From Phycisphaerae bacterium (GTDB lineage Bacteria > Chloroflexota > Anaerolineae > 4572-78 > J111), in contig JANQQF010000070.1 of assembly GCA_028285035.1 (NCBI GenBank), positions 62,001 through 126,000 of the forward strand: 64,000 nucleotides of DNA, read 5' to 3'. The notes below the pieces were generated by a model. It did not search any database, had not been told where the DNA came from, and worked only from the letters and a program-made list of their open reading frames with translations. Both the position numbers and the translations under genes were made by a program. Of this stretch, positions 1-10,200 are shown piece by piece (position 1 is the stretch's first letter; each line of letters starts with the position of its first letter).

Positions 1-42
1 CACAATTTTTAAGAGGTACATTTTTTTGGGTAAGGTGGTATT

Positions 43-1170
43 TTGAACAACTTAGCAAAAACAAAGAAAATAGCGGCAATCGTTCCTATCTACAATGAAA
101 TGTCAAATGTAAATTTTGAATTTAGAGAACGGCTCGTCTATTTCCAAAATCTAGCTAAACAACATAACGCTTTATTCGACTTGTTCATCGTGGATGATGG
201 TTCAACGGATGGGACACAATCGGAGATTTTAGGTTTTGTTACACAAAATAACGTCGCTTTTCAGGTCGTCACGCTGCCTCATAATCGTCAGAAAGCCGGA
301 GCCATCAAAGAGGCAATCGCTCCCCTAAGTCATCCTTATATATTAACAATTGATTTTGATACTGATCTTGGAAACCTTGAAAATTTAGATGTTATCCTCA
401 ACCAGATGGAAGGCAATCCAAAATACATGGGATGTGCTTTACACATCTTAATCTATACTGAGGCCTCTGGCATTTTGGCTGCTTATTACCGGTTTATCTT
501 TCATTTGGGGAATGCCGCCAATGATAAGTCATTACAAGATGGGGGAGATGTTCTCATGATTCCTGGGGCAGCGGCACTTTATCGCCGATCTGCTCTCCAG
601 CAAATCTTGGCTGAACATAGCGAGCAATATTGCGCGGACGATTGGGAGACAACGATTATTGGGTTAAGATTGGGCTATCAAGCCTTTCAATCCTCACGTG
701 TGCAGGCGATGACTCGCTACCCACAGCGTTTTTTGGCTGTTCATAATCAGCAGTTTTGCTGGAAGGCTGGTCATCTACGAGTAATTGTCAAAGAATGGAC
801 TTATTGCTGGGATCAGATAAAAGGCTTCAGTCGCTTTGGGCAACAAGTTCTAGCTGAGATTGGTTATGTCCTGCTTCATCTCATGTTACCGATCGTTTTG
901 GCTTGCTTATTTATCCTGAATTGGACCAGTGCCTTATTTTTACTTATGACAATATATGGCCTCATCATTTTGCTGTTATTGCGAATATCAAATTATCCTC
1001 AATCTACGGTGAGTGGCAACATATCCTTAAAAATCATTTTGTTGTTTCCCTTTCTTTGGTTCTTAATTGAGGCTCCAGCCTCATGGCGGGCAATGGGGCA
1101 ATTGAGTTTGGTACCCTTAAAGCGAAGTCTCGCAGCATTATTAGAATTTAGATTGTTGACAAAAGGTTAA
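43..1170 (+). CDS. Family 2 glycosyltransferase with C-terminal membrane helices
   Basis: A 375-residue GT-A fold glycosyltransferase that should transfer a sugar from a nucleotide-sugar to a lipid or glycan acceptor at the inner face of the membrane. The sequence shows the N-terminal IVPIYNE strand, the DDGSTDGT motif, a DFDTDL metal-binding DxD, and a later ADDWE segment that fits the catalytic acidic site. Three or so hydrophobic helices close the protein (about residues 275-350). The TTG start is preceded by AAGGTGG at 32-38. It ends one base before the next glycosyltransferase, so the two are probably co-transcribed. The sugar and acceptor cannot be told from sequence. Confidence 0.85.
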   Translation: MNNLAKTKKIAAIVPIYNEMSNVNFEFRERLVYFQNLAKQHNALFDLFIVDDGSTDGTQSEILGFVTQNNVAFQVVTLPHNRQKAGAIKEAIAPLSHPYILTIDFDTDLGNLENLDVILNQMEGNPKYMGCALHILIYTEASGILAAYYRFIFHLGNAANDKSLQDGGDVLMIPGAAALYRRSALQQILAEHSEQYCADDWETTIIGLRLGYQAFQSSRVQAMTRYPQRFLAVHNQQFCWKAGHLRVIVKEWTYCWDQIKGFSRFGQQVLAEIGYVLLHLMLPIVLACLFILNWTSALFLLMTIYGLIILLLLRISNYPQSTVSGNISLKIILLFPFLWFLIEAPASWRAMGQLSLVPLKRSLAALLEFRLLTKG

Positions 1171-1171
1171 A

Positions 1172-1975
1172 ATGTTACAACCACCTCCACCAATTTTTGT
1201 TATAAGTTTAAAGCGATCAACTGCTCGTCAAGCCTACCTGCAGGCCCAGTTAGCCTCTCTAGGGTGTTCCTTTGAGTTTGTTGAGGCTGTTGACTGGCAA
1301 ACACTATCGGCAAGAGATCTGCAGATGTATAGCCCAAAGAAAACAATAGAAAATTATGGGCGTGAACTGGTTCTGTGTGAAATTGCCTGCGCCATGAGCC
1401 ATTTAAATATCTACAAAAAGATGATCGAGGAAGATATCGATGAAGCTGTCATTCTTGAAGATGATGTGTTTATTAAGCCGGGTCTTGTAGATTTCTTAAC
1501 CCATCGAGGGCAATTACCTTCCGATTATTTCGTAATTTGGTTGGGGTATGGTTATGGTACCTCAGGTCATTGGTATTTCGAGAAAAATGTCGGTTCTTTT
1601 TGGTCTCAACAGAAGCTGATATCCTCTCATCGACTGGTCAAATTGGTTGCCTACCCTAATGGGGCGTACGGTTATCTTATCAATCGGGATGGAGCCAAAG
1701 CCTTGTTAGATTTAGCTTATCCAATCAGTTTTGTTGCAGATGGTTTATTAACGGGTCAAAAGACTCAAACGCTGTCTGTGCCACTATATGCTATACAACC
1801 GCCTTGTGTTGTCCATAGCGATATGTTCGGTTCAACCATGACAGACAGAGATGAGATAGCAAAGGCTGCCGAGAAACCACAAATATTTGGCTCAGAATTT
1901 ACGGCCCTTGATAAGATTTATTTCAATACAACAATTTTTTTGGCTCGATTAGGTTTGATCAAGTTGGTAAAGTAA
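1172..1975 (+). CDS. Family 25 glycosyltransferase (LPS-type)
   Basis: A 267-residue protein matching family GT25 (LPS/glycan galactosyl- or glucosyltransferases). It opens with the family-typical IFVISLKRSTAR strand, has the CAMSHLNIYKKMIEE helix, then the ILEDDVFI segment that holds the metal-binding acidic residues. Length is normal for the family. It starts 1 base after the upstream GT2 gene, so translation is probably coupled. The pair may decorate a lipid or exported glycan; whether this belongs to the lipid/polyketide cluster that follows about 120 bases downstream is inference from strand and closeness only. Confidence 0.85.
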   Translation: MLQPPPPIFVISLKRSTARQAYLQAQLASLGCSFEFVEAVDWQTLSARDLQMYSPKKTIENYGRELVLCEIACAMSHLNIYKKMIEEDIDEAVILEDDVFIKPGLVDFLTHRGQLPSDYFVIWLGYGYGTSGHWYFEKNVGSFWSQQKLISSHRLVKLVAYPNGAYGYLINRDGAKALLDLAYPISFVADGLLTGQKTQTLSVPLYAIQPPCVVHSDMFGSTMTDRDEIAKAAEKPQIFGSEFTALDKIYFNTTIFLARLGLIKLVK

Positions 1976-2094
1976 TGCATAGCGTTATAAGCCTTGTGCA
2001 ATATAGTTTCTTTTAGTTCAAGGTAAAGTGTTTGAACGTTTACTAAAACCGCCAAACCTTTAATTGCGACACACTAAATCCGGGAGTTTATCAT

Positions 2095-4530
2095 TTGTTT
2101 TTAGGCCCTCTACATCTGCGTAAAATCATCCAAGATATTTGGCTTTATAAAACTCGCACGCTACTCATCGTGCTGACGATTGCCATTGGGGTATTTGCCG
2201 TGGGGACAATTGCCCGAACTTGGCTTCTCTTATCAAGAGAATTGGCCACAAGCTATACAGCAGTGAATCCAACAAGCGCAGTTATAGTTGTTGAGGGTGT
2301 GGTCACTGATGACATTGTTAAAGCAATTCAAAATATGCCTGACGTGGGGCAAGCTGAAGGTCGTTATCGTCTTAGTTCGCAGCTCGTTGGCCCAAATGAC
2401 AGTCGTCAATTACTTAGACTGACCACATTAAGTGATTTTGAGCATCTACAAATTGACAAAATCTCACCAGAAAGTGGTGCTTGGCCGCCCCAAGATCGAA
2501 CGGTTCTCATTGAGAGATCATCTCTTGCTTTAATGCGATCAGATGTACAGTTACCTAGGGTCATTGGGGATCAATTGATTGTCAAGCGTCCTAATGACAA
2601 GCTCACAGAACTAACCTTTTCGGGCGTTGTTCACGATTTAACCGAATTTCCAACCGCCTTTTCAAATATCATTTATGGCTACATCACGCCTGGCACGTTG
2701 AAACGTTTGACGGGTGTAGAGGGGTATAATCGGATTCACATCGTAGTAGCTAAAAACCCGCTTGATGTCAATCATATTGAGTACGTTGCCGATTTGGTCG
2801 CAGATCGCTTGGAGGCCCAAAGAATAACCGTGGCCAATCGCGAAATCCCTATTCCGAGACAACACCCATTAAGTAACATTGTTCAATCGGTACTTTTTAT
2901 ATTGGGCGTTCTCAGCTTCTTCTCTCTATTACTCAGCGCTTTCTTAGTCATCAATACTGTTTCAGCCATTCTAGCCCGCCAAGTTCGGCATATCGGCATC
3001 ATGGAAACTATTGGCGCAGGACAGGGAAACATCATTTTGATTTATATGGGAATGGTTTTGTTGTTTGGCGTATTTGGGCTGATTATCGCTCTCCCGCTCG
3101 CTACAATTGCAGGCCAACAATTAACGGATTTCATGGCCAACTTACTCAACTTCAAAGTGACTGATTTTGGCTTACCCCTTTGGATTTATATCTTGGATGT
3201 ATTTGCAGGTATAGGGGTTCCTTTGGTTGTCGCTTCATTCCCGATCCGCAAAGGGGCTAGTATCACCATCCGCGAAGCCGTCAGTGATTCTGGTAATGAA
3301 CAGGCTGGACAGTTTGGCCAGAGTATGTTGGACCAACTCCTAAATCGCCTGCGACAACTACCTTCAACCCTGCTTTATACCATTCGCAATATTTTTCGGC
3401 ACAAGACCCGTCTAGCTATCACCCTGACCGCCCTAACCCTGGCCAGTACATTCTTTATGGTGGTCATTAGTGTACGAGCCTCGTTATTGCTCACCATCGA
3501 CGATATTGCCGCTTATTGGAGTCAGGATATCAAAGTTTTCTTCGGTAAATCCTATCGTCTGTCTGAACTTGAACGGGCGACCACCGGCATTCCTGGGGTG
3601 GTCAGAACTGAAGGTCGTTTAGAGAAAAATGCGATTCGTATTCGACCTGATGGGGGGCAAAGTGCGGACAGCATTGCGATCTTCGGAGTCCAGCCAGAGT
3701 CAGGCTTTCTTAACCCCACCTTGATTGAGGGGCGTTGGTTACAGCCTGACGATACAAATGCACTCGTTGTCAATATCGAGATGATTAAAGCAGAACCTGA
3801 TATCGCGATTGGCGAGACAATAAAACTCGACATTGATAACCATGAGGCAGAGTGGCAGGTGGTAGGCATTGTTACTGGGCAACTGATTGGCGGGGGTGAG
3901 ATTCTTGACCCCATCATGTACACGAATTACCCGTTTTTTGCTCAAACGTTAGGTCAAACGAATCAAGTCAATCGTATTTTGGTTGAAACAGAACGACACA
4001 ATCGTATTCATCAAGCTGAAGTCGCTCAAATACTAAAAATCGAGCTTGAACGTGCTGGGATAAGTACGGGCTTTACCGAGCTTAATGCTGACATTCGAAC
4101 CGCTTTGGGCAACTTGTTCAATGTTCTCGTCAGCTTGATGGTATTGCTTGCCCTGTTACTGGCAGTAGTAGGAGGGCTCGGTCTGATGGGAATGATGAGC
4201 CTTAGTGTTCTCGAACGTACCCGTGAGTTAGGTGTCGTACATGCCATTGGGGGTAATGATCTCATTGTGCTACAGATTGTCATCACCGAAGGCGTATTTA
4301 TCGGGATATTGAGTTGGCTGTTGGGTGTCATCTTAGCAATTCCCCTTAGTCAGGTTCTAAGCAATGCAATTGGCCAGATATTCTTGAGCGTTCCCTTGAC
4401 CTACACGATGTCTATTGGCGGCATGTTGTTGTGGCTAGTCATTGTCATCCTTTTATCAGCCCTAGCCAGCTATCTTCCTGCCCAAAATGCCTCAAATATG
4501 AGTATCCGTGAAGCCTTATCCCACGAGTAG
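2095..4530 (+). CDS. ABC transporter permease with two FtsX domains
   Basis: An 811-residue membrane protein with the layout of large FtsX/MacB-type permeases: an N-terminal helix (about residues 20-42), a periplasmic MacB-like domain, a three-helix FtsX block (about 260-390), then a second helix-periplasmic domain-FtsX block (about 440-800). The sequence MMSLSVLERTRELGVVHAIG is the usual FtsX coupling segment. Family members move lipids or lipoproteins across the envelope with an ATPase partner. No ATPase gene lies nearby, so the partner must be encoded elsewhere. TTG start. Its stop codon lies 11 bases before the acyltransferase start, so it is likely part of that operon and may export the product. 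Confidence 0.85.
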   Translation: MFLGPLHLRKIIQDIWLYKTRTLLIVLTIAIGVFAVGTIARTWLLLSRELATSYTAVNPTSAVIVVEGVVTDDIVKAIQNMPDVGQAEGRYRLSSQLVGPNDSRQLLRLTTLSDFEHLQIDKISPESGAWPPQDRTVLIERSSLALMRSDVQLPRVIGDQLIVKRPNDKLTELTFSGVVHDLTEFPTAFSNIIYGYITPGTLKRLTGVEGYNRIHIVVAKNPLDVNHIEYVADLVADRLEAQRITVANREIPIPRQHPLSNIVQSVLFILGVLSFFSLLLSAFLVINTVSAILARQVRHIGIMETIGAGQGNIILIYMGMVLLFGVFGLIIALPLATIAGQQLTDFMANLLNFKVTDFGLPLWIYILDVFAGIGVPLVVASFPIRKGASITIREAVSDSGNEQAGQFGQSMLDQLLNRLRQLPSTLLYTIRNIFRHKTRLAITLTALTLASTFFMVVISVRASLLLTIDDIAAYWSQDIKVFFGKSYRLSELERATTGIPGVVRTEGRLEKNAIRIRPDGGQSADSIAIFGVQPESGFLNPTLIEGRWLQPDDTNALVVNIEMIKAEPDIAIGETIKLDIDNHEAEWQVVGIVTGQLIGGGEILDPIMYTNYPFFAQTLGQTNQVNRILVETERHNRIHQAEVAQILKIELERAGISTGFTELNADIRTALGNLFNVLVSLMVLLALLLAVVGGLGLMGMMSLSVLERTRELGVVHAIGGNDLIVLQIVITEGVFIGILSWLLGVILAIPLSQVLSNAIGQIFLSVPLTYTMSIGGMLLWLVIVILLSALASYLPAQNASNMSIREALSHE

Positions 4531-4541
4531 GAGCTATTCTT

Positions 4542-5684
4542 TTGATCTCAGTTAAGAAAGTTGATTGCCAAGATGAAGCTCAGGTCCGCCGTTTTGTCGA
4601 GCTACCTTATCGGCTCTACACAGATTGTCCGCAGTGGCTCCCCCCCCCCAAAGACGACATGATGCTTTATCTCAATCGAGAGGCCCATCCTTTTTATCAG
4701 CACTCAGTAGCCGATTTCTTTATCGCGGTCCGAGATGGCCGAGATGTTGGGCGGCTCGCCGTGATTGAGGATCGAATTAATAATCAAAGCCATGGCGTGT
4801 CTGAGGCGTGGTTCTACTTTTTTGAGTGCGAAGATGATCTGGCAGCGACCATCCTGCTTTTTGAACATGCTTACGATTGGGCCAAATCCCGAGATCTGAA
4901 TCATTTGATTGGCCCCCGAGGCTTCACTGTTCTGGATGGAATGGGCCTGTTAGCCGACGGATTTCAGCACCCACAACACACCTTGATGACGACCTACAAC
5001 TTCAATTACTATCCACACTTGCTAGAAACAATAGGCCTGAAGACGAAATCAGAAAGGCTGGTTTCTTATCACTTCAACATTGATCAGATGCAACTTCCGT
5101 CTTGGGTTCATTCTGTGGCTGAATGGGTTCAGCAGCAACACAAGCTATCTTTAAAAAGTTTTGCCGATTTCGATGAATTAATAGCTTGGGGACCGGCTTT
5201 ATTTCAAATGTATAGCCAACTCTTTGGCGCACCCGCAAATAATCAGAGCCAAGATGAGGCAGAGGCTCAAGCCGAATTGCCAACTCAAGACATTATGGCC
5301 ATGGTTCAGATCTTCCTCAAAATGGGAGTTAATCCGCACTTCACCAAAGCCATTATGAGCAATGAGCAACTTGTCGGTCTCGTGCTCGGCTTCTCTGATT
5401 TATCGCCGCTGTTACGTGAAAATCCTGGACACCTCAATATGGACAAGCTGCCTGGGGCCATCGAGGCTACACCAGCCATTATTTTTAACGGCTTTGGCGT
5501 TATTCCCGAATTCCAGCTACAAGGCTTGAATGCCTTTCTCTTCTCCGAAATGACCAAGTTGGGCCAGAGTGTAGGCGTAAATGAAGTCCATCTCATTTTA
5601 ACCAATGTGAAAATGCAACCAGATATGGAAATTGTGGGGTTACGGCCACACTTCACCCATCGGGTGTATTATAAAAATTTATAA
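4542..5684 (+). CDS. GNAT-like acyltransferase, YghO-type
   Basis: A 380-residue protein that I match to the YghO-like GNAT family. Diagnostic stretches are the LPYRLYTDCPQWLPP opening, HPFYQHSVADFF, GRLAVIED and IGPRGFTVLDGMGLL. Members of this broad family include the bacterial ceramide synthase of Caulobacter, which N-acylates an amine; this link is from memory and the exact subfamily is unchecked. It begins with TTG; the GGAG of its ribosome site overlaps the stop of the permease gene. It is followed 11 bases later by a ketosynthase and then a carrier protein. That context suggests it takes an acyl chain from a carrier or CoA, and it could supply the product-release step the synthase lacks. 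A run of eight C residues lies at about 4642. Confidence 0.7.
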   Translation: MISVKKVDCQDEAQVRRFVELPYRLYTDCPQWLPPPKDDMMLYLNREAHPFYQHSVADFFIAVRDGRDVGRLAVIEDRINNQSHGVSEAWFYFFECEDDLAATILLFEHAYDWAKSRDLNHLIGPRGFTVLDGMGLLADGFQHPQHTLMTTYNFNYYPHLLETIGLKTKSERLVSYHFNIDQMQLPSWVHSVAEWVQQQHKLSLKSFADFDELIAWGPALFQMYSQLFGAPANNQSQDEAEAQAELPTQDIMAMVQIFLKMGVNPHFTKAIMSNEQLVGLVLGFSDLSPLLRENPGHLNMDKLPGAIEATPAIIFNGFGVIPEFQLQGLNAFLFSEMTKLGQSVGVNEVHLILTNVKMQPDMEIVGLRPHFTHRVYYKNL

Positions 5685-5695
5685 AGTGGAGCATT

Positions 5696-6940
5696 ATGAC
5701 TGACAAGCAGAGAGTTGTCATCACCGGTAGTGGTATCGCCTCACCGATTGGCAACGATGTGGATACCTATTGCCAAAACTTATATCAGGGTCAATATGCT
5801 ATTGGCCCGATTACGACCTTCGACACAACAGATCACACGACCAAACTTGGTGCCTGTATAGCCACAATCCCGAGTCCAGGCAACCTAACCCCGCTTGAAG
5901 CAAAAATGAGTTCACAACTGTCTCTACTCTCAGCCTTTGCCGCCGAGCAAGCTGTGGTCCAATCGGGATTAGATTTTTCAGTAGAGAATCCTCAGCAGGT
6001 TGGTGTCATTGTGGGATCAGGCTTCCAAAATCTGTATGACTTAGAGGATTTTTACCAGAAATTTTATAAACATACAGGACGCCCCTCACCAACAACCATT
6101 CCTTTAAATATGGGCAACGCCCCCGCCAGCCGTATTGCGATGACCTATGACTTGAAGGGGGTGGTCAAAAGCGTCAGTACTGCCTGTTCCTCTGGATTTA
6201 CCGCCCTCTTGGATAGTGTTCAGCTTATCGCGGAAGGAAAACAGGAGGTGATGATTACAGGGGGGAGCGATTTAGTTGTGTGCGAGACCATCGTTACCGC
6301 TTGGGAACGCATGCGGGTATTGACCCGTGAAAAAGAGGACCCGGCCCTAGCCTGCCAACCCTTTGATCAAAATCGCAAGGGTATCGTATTGGGGGACGGC
6401 GCGGCCTTTTTTGTTGTCGAGTCCTATGAGCATGCCAAGCAACGGAATGCTCCCATTTTAGCTGAGGTGACGGGGATGTTTCAAAATTCCGATAGCCTCG
6501 ATTTGGTCAAACCCGACTCTGAAGGCGAAATTCGCTGCATCGAGCAATCGTTAACCCAAGCCAATGTTATCCCTGAGGATATGGGTATGATCTATGCACA
6601 CGCAACCGGAACCCGTCTGAATGATACAGTTGAATATCAAAGTTTACATGAGGTCTTTGGTACACATTTGAAAGAAATCCCACTTTGTGGCTTAAAGTCA
6701 ATGCTAGGTCACACAATGGGCGCTTCTGGCCCAATGGCCTTGGTCGCGGCCCTAGGCAGTTTACAGTCTGGCTATGTCTACCCGATTCCTAATTTAAATC
6801 AGCTTGAAGAGGGGATGGAACTACGCATAAAAACCACAGGGGAAACTGTAGAATCAATCAACCATATTTTAATCAATACTTTTGCCTTCGGCGGCATCAA
6901 TGTCTGCCTGGTTATTTCAAAATTGAGAGGTGAATCCTAA
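5696..6940 (+). CDS. Free-standing beta-ketoacyl-ACP synthase (FabF-type)
   Basis: A 414-residue ketosynthase of the KAS II/FabF class. It condenses an acyl thioester with malonyl-ACP. All three catalytic residues are visible: Cys164 in STACSSGF, His302 in YAHATGT and His339 in LGHTMGAS. ATG start with GGAG at 5687-5690. Its stop overlaps the start of the acyl carrier protein gene (TAATG), showing tight coupling. The genome must have another housekeeping FabF, so this copy probably serves the pathway of the large synthase, either building a starter chain or acting on its own carrier protein. Confidence 0.9.
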   Translation: MTDKQRVVITGSGIASPIGNDVDTYCQNLYQGQYAIGPITTFDTTDHTTKLGACIATIPSPGNLTPLEAKMSSQLSLLSAFAAEQAVVQSGLDFSVENPQQVGVIVGSGFQNLYDLEDFYQKFYKHTGRPSPTTIPLNMGNAPASRIAMTYDLKGVVKSVSTACSSGFTALLDSVQLIAEGKQEVMITGGSDLVVCETIVTAWERMRVLTREKEDPALACQPFDQNRKGIVLGDGAAFFVVESYEHAKQRNAPILAEVTGMFQNSDSLDLVKPDSEGEIRCIEQSLTQANVIPEDMGMIYAHATGTRLNDTVEYQSLHEVFGTHLKEIPLCGLKSMLGHTMGASGPMALVAALGSLQSGYVYPIPNLNQLEEGMELRIKTTGETVESINHILINTFAFGGINVCLVISKLRGES

Positions 6941-7194
6941 TGACTAACGTTCGTCAAACCCTAATTGACATCATCAAAGAGCAAGCCAAGTTGGAAGAGG
7001 CTGAATTTATCAGCGCCAACTCCTTTGAAAATCTGATCGACTCCCTCACGCTCCTGGAAATCGTTTACGAAATCGAAGAAAATTTTGATTTAGAAATCGA
7101 CGATGAACAAATTCCCGAGCTTCGCTCTTTCGATGAAGTCGTCACACTTGTGAGCAAAATGGTTCAAGAAAAACAAAACGCGGAAAACGCCTAG
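6940..7194 (+). CDS. Free-standing acyl carrier protein
   Basis: An 84-residue acidic acyl carrier protein. Ser35 in the LIDSLTLLE motif is the expected phosphopantetheine site. The start codon overlaps the stop of the ketosynthase gene and the stop lies six bases before the giant synthase, so the three are one translational unit. It is distinct from the two ACP domains inside the synthase. Probable partner of the free-standing ketosynthase and perhaps of the YghO-like acyltransferase. No phosphopantetheinyl transferase is visible in the window. Confidence 0.9.
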   Translation: MTNVRQTLIDIIKEQAKLEEAEFISANSFENLIDSLTLLEIVYEIEENFDLEIDDEQIPELRSFDEVVTLVSKMVQEKQNAENA

Positions 7195-7200
7195 GATCGA

Positions 7201-10200
7201 ATGAGCCAATTATCCTCAACCATTGTCACAAACTACACCACCCTTGTTGACGTCCTTCAACAACAAGCTCACCACCAACCCAACAAACAAGTGTTCACTT
7301 TCCTACAAGATGGCGAGCAGGAAGCAGCCAAGTTAACCTTTGCCGAGCTCGATCAAAAGGCACGAGCTATTGCGGCTCAATTGCAAGAATTAGAGATAGC
7401 TGGACAGCAAGCCCTGTTGTTGTACCCGCCAGGGCTAGATTTTATCGGCGCTTTCTTTGGCTGTCTGTATGCTGGGGTTGTCGCTGTGCCAACTTACCCG
7501 CCTCGGCAAAATCAAAAATCAGTTCGGCTGGACAAATTGACCAACGATGCTGAAACAGTAGTGGTTTTAACACACGAAGCGTTATCTGGTGATTACCATC
7601 GCGCTTTTTCACAAACACCAGCTCTTAACAATTTACCACAAATCACAACCGATACGCTTCGGCTTGATTTGGCTGATTCTTGGGCACCTCCAACGATACA
7701 AGCCGAACATTTGGCGTTTTTGCAATACACCTCCGGCTCAACCGGAACACCAAAAGGCGTAATGGTCAGCCATCAAAACTTGATACACAACTCAGCCTTA
7801 ATTTATCAACATTTCGGGCACAGCCCTGACTCGGTTGGGGTCAGTTGGTTGCCACCTTATCACGATATGGGCTTAATTGGTGGTATCATCCAAACGGTTT
7901 ACAGTGGTGGGCAGTCGATTCTAATGTCTCCAGTGGCCTTTTTGATGAAGCCATTTCGCTGGCTGCAGACCGTGTCCCGTTATCAAGCCGTAACCAGTGG
8001 CGGGCCAAACTTTGCCTATGATCTATGCGTGGAAAAGATCACGCCAGAGCAACGGGCCAAGCTGGACCTATCCCATTGGCGGGTCGCGGCAACAGGGGCT
8101 GAACCCGTTCGGGCTGATACCATCCAGCGGTTTTCCGAAACCTTTACCGAATGTGGCTTTAAGGCATCAGCCTTTTATCCTTGCTACGGGATGGCTGAAA
8201 CAACCTTGATGGTTTCCGGTGGCGGGCCACAATCTCCAACAATTGAACTTGAAATCGATAAAGCAGCCCTCACTCAAAATCGGGTTGAAATTAGGGAGGC
8301 GAAGTCGCCCCAAACCCAGACAGTTGTTGGCTGTGGGCAAAATATGCCCGATCAGACATTAATCATCGTTAATCCTAAGACATTGACTCCTTGCCCCTCG
8401 GACCAAATCGGCGAAATTTGGGTTTCGGGGAAAAGTGTGGCGCAGGGGTATTGGCAACGGAACGAGGAAACTAAAGCGGTTTTTGGGGCACAACTTACTG
8501 CCTCCCCTCAATCCCCCCCAAAGGGGAGAAGGCTAAATTCCCCTTCCCGGAGGGAGGAGAGAGAATTCCTCCGCACCGGCGACCTAGGATTCCTGCACAA
8601 CGGAGAGTTATTCATCACCGGTCGTCTTAAGGACCTCATCATCATTCGGGGTAATAACCACTACCCACAAGACATTGAGTACACCGTCGCACAAAGTCAC
8701 CCAGCCCTCCGCCCAGGCTTTGGCGCCGCGTTTTCAGTGGATGCAGAAGGGGAAGAGCGGCTGGTCATCGTGCAGGAGGTCAAACGTAACCATCGCCGCA
8801 CATTTAATGAAGATGAGGTTGTTATAGCCATTCGACAAGCCGTGTCTCAAACGCACGAGTTACAGGTTTATGCGATTGCTTTGCTAAAAATGGGAAGCTT
8901 GCCCATCACCTCAAGCGGCAAAGTCCAACGTCAGGCCAGTCGTCAACAGTTTCTGGAGAGCAATTTAACCACGTTGGGTGAATGGCAATTGGCGACTGCA
9001 AAAGTATCACCAAAAGAGTCGAAGGTTCTCACACCGCGAAAGAATGATTTCACCACAACAATGATTTCGACGTGGCTGGTGGCCAAACTATCTGAGCAAC
9101 TCACCCTTTCGCCAACCGAAATTGATGTTGACGCTCCTTTCGCCCAATACGGACTTGACTCCAAAACGGCCCTCACGCTGGCGGGCGAACTTGAGGAATG
9201 GCTCGGGCAATCGCGGTCGCCCACCCTGATTTATGATTTTCCCACGGTCAATTTGTTGGCCCAGCATCTGGCAACAAATGACGAGCCAGCCCAAGCAAAA
9301 TCGCAGCCAACCTATCAATCTCACAAAAACGAAGCCATTGCCATCATCGGCCTAGGCTGCCGATTTCCGGGAGCAGAAAGTCCGACCGCTTTTTGGAAGC
9401 TTCTCAAAAATGGGCAGGATGCCATTCGGCCCGTTCCAGCCAATCGACCGCATTTACAAGCGGAATTTACCCAACACAACCTACCTCAATGGGGTGGTTT
9501 TTTAGAGCAAATCGATCACTTTGATCCGTTCTTTTTTGAAATTTCGCCCCACGAAGCCACCGAAATGGACCCTCAACAACGCCTTCTGCTTGAGGTGAGT
9601 TGGGAAGCCTTAGAAAATGCAGGCATTGTGCCAGCTTCACTAAAAGAGAGTCAAACAGGTGTGTTCATCGGAATCAGCACCAATGACTACGCGCAGTTAC
9701 CCAGTAAGCGAACGGCTTTATCTGGCACGGGTAATGCCCTAAGCATCGCGGCCAATCGTCTCTCCTATCTGCTCAATCTACGGGGACCAAGCTGGGCTGT
9801 TGATACAGCCTGCTCTTCCTCGTTGGTGGCCGTACATCAAGCCGTAGGGAGTTTGCGTAGTGGCGAATGCAATCTTGCTTTGGCTGGTGGGGTTAACCTC
9901 ATTTTACGGGCCGAGTTGACCGCTGCCTTTCTAGAAGCAGGCATGTTAGCCCCGGATGGTCGCTGTAAAACCTTTGATGCTGAGGCGGATGGCTACGTCC
10001 GAGGCGAAGGGGCTGGTGTTGTCGTTTTGAAACGATTATCTGACGCTGAACGAGATGGTGACCAAATTTTAGCCGTCATTCGGGGTTCGGCGGTGAATCA
10101 CGATGGGCGAAGCAATGGGCTGACAGCCCCTAACGGACCAGCCCAGCAAGAGGTTATTCACCAGGCCCTATCGAATGCAAATCTGGCGGCTGATCAGCTT

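Noticed and set aside
3552..4331. Minus-strand frames within the FtsX permease gene
   Set aside because: Antisense shadows with no supporting features.
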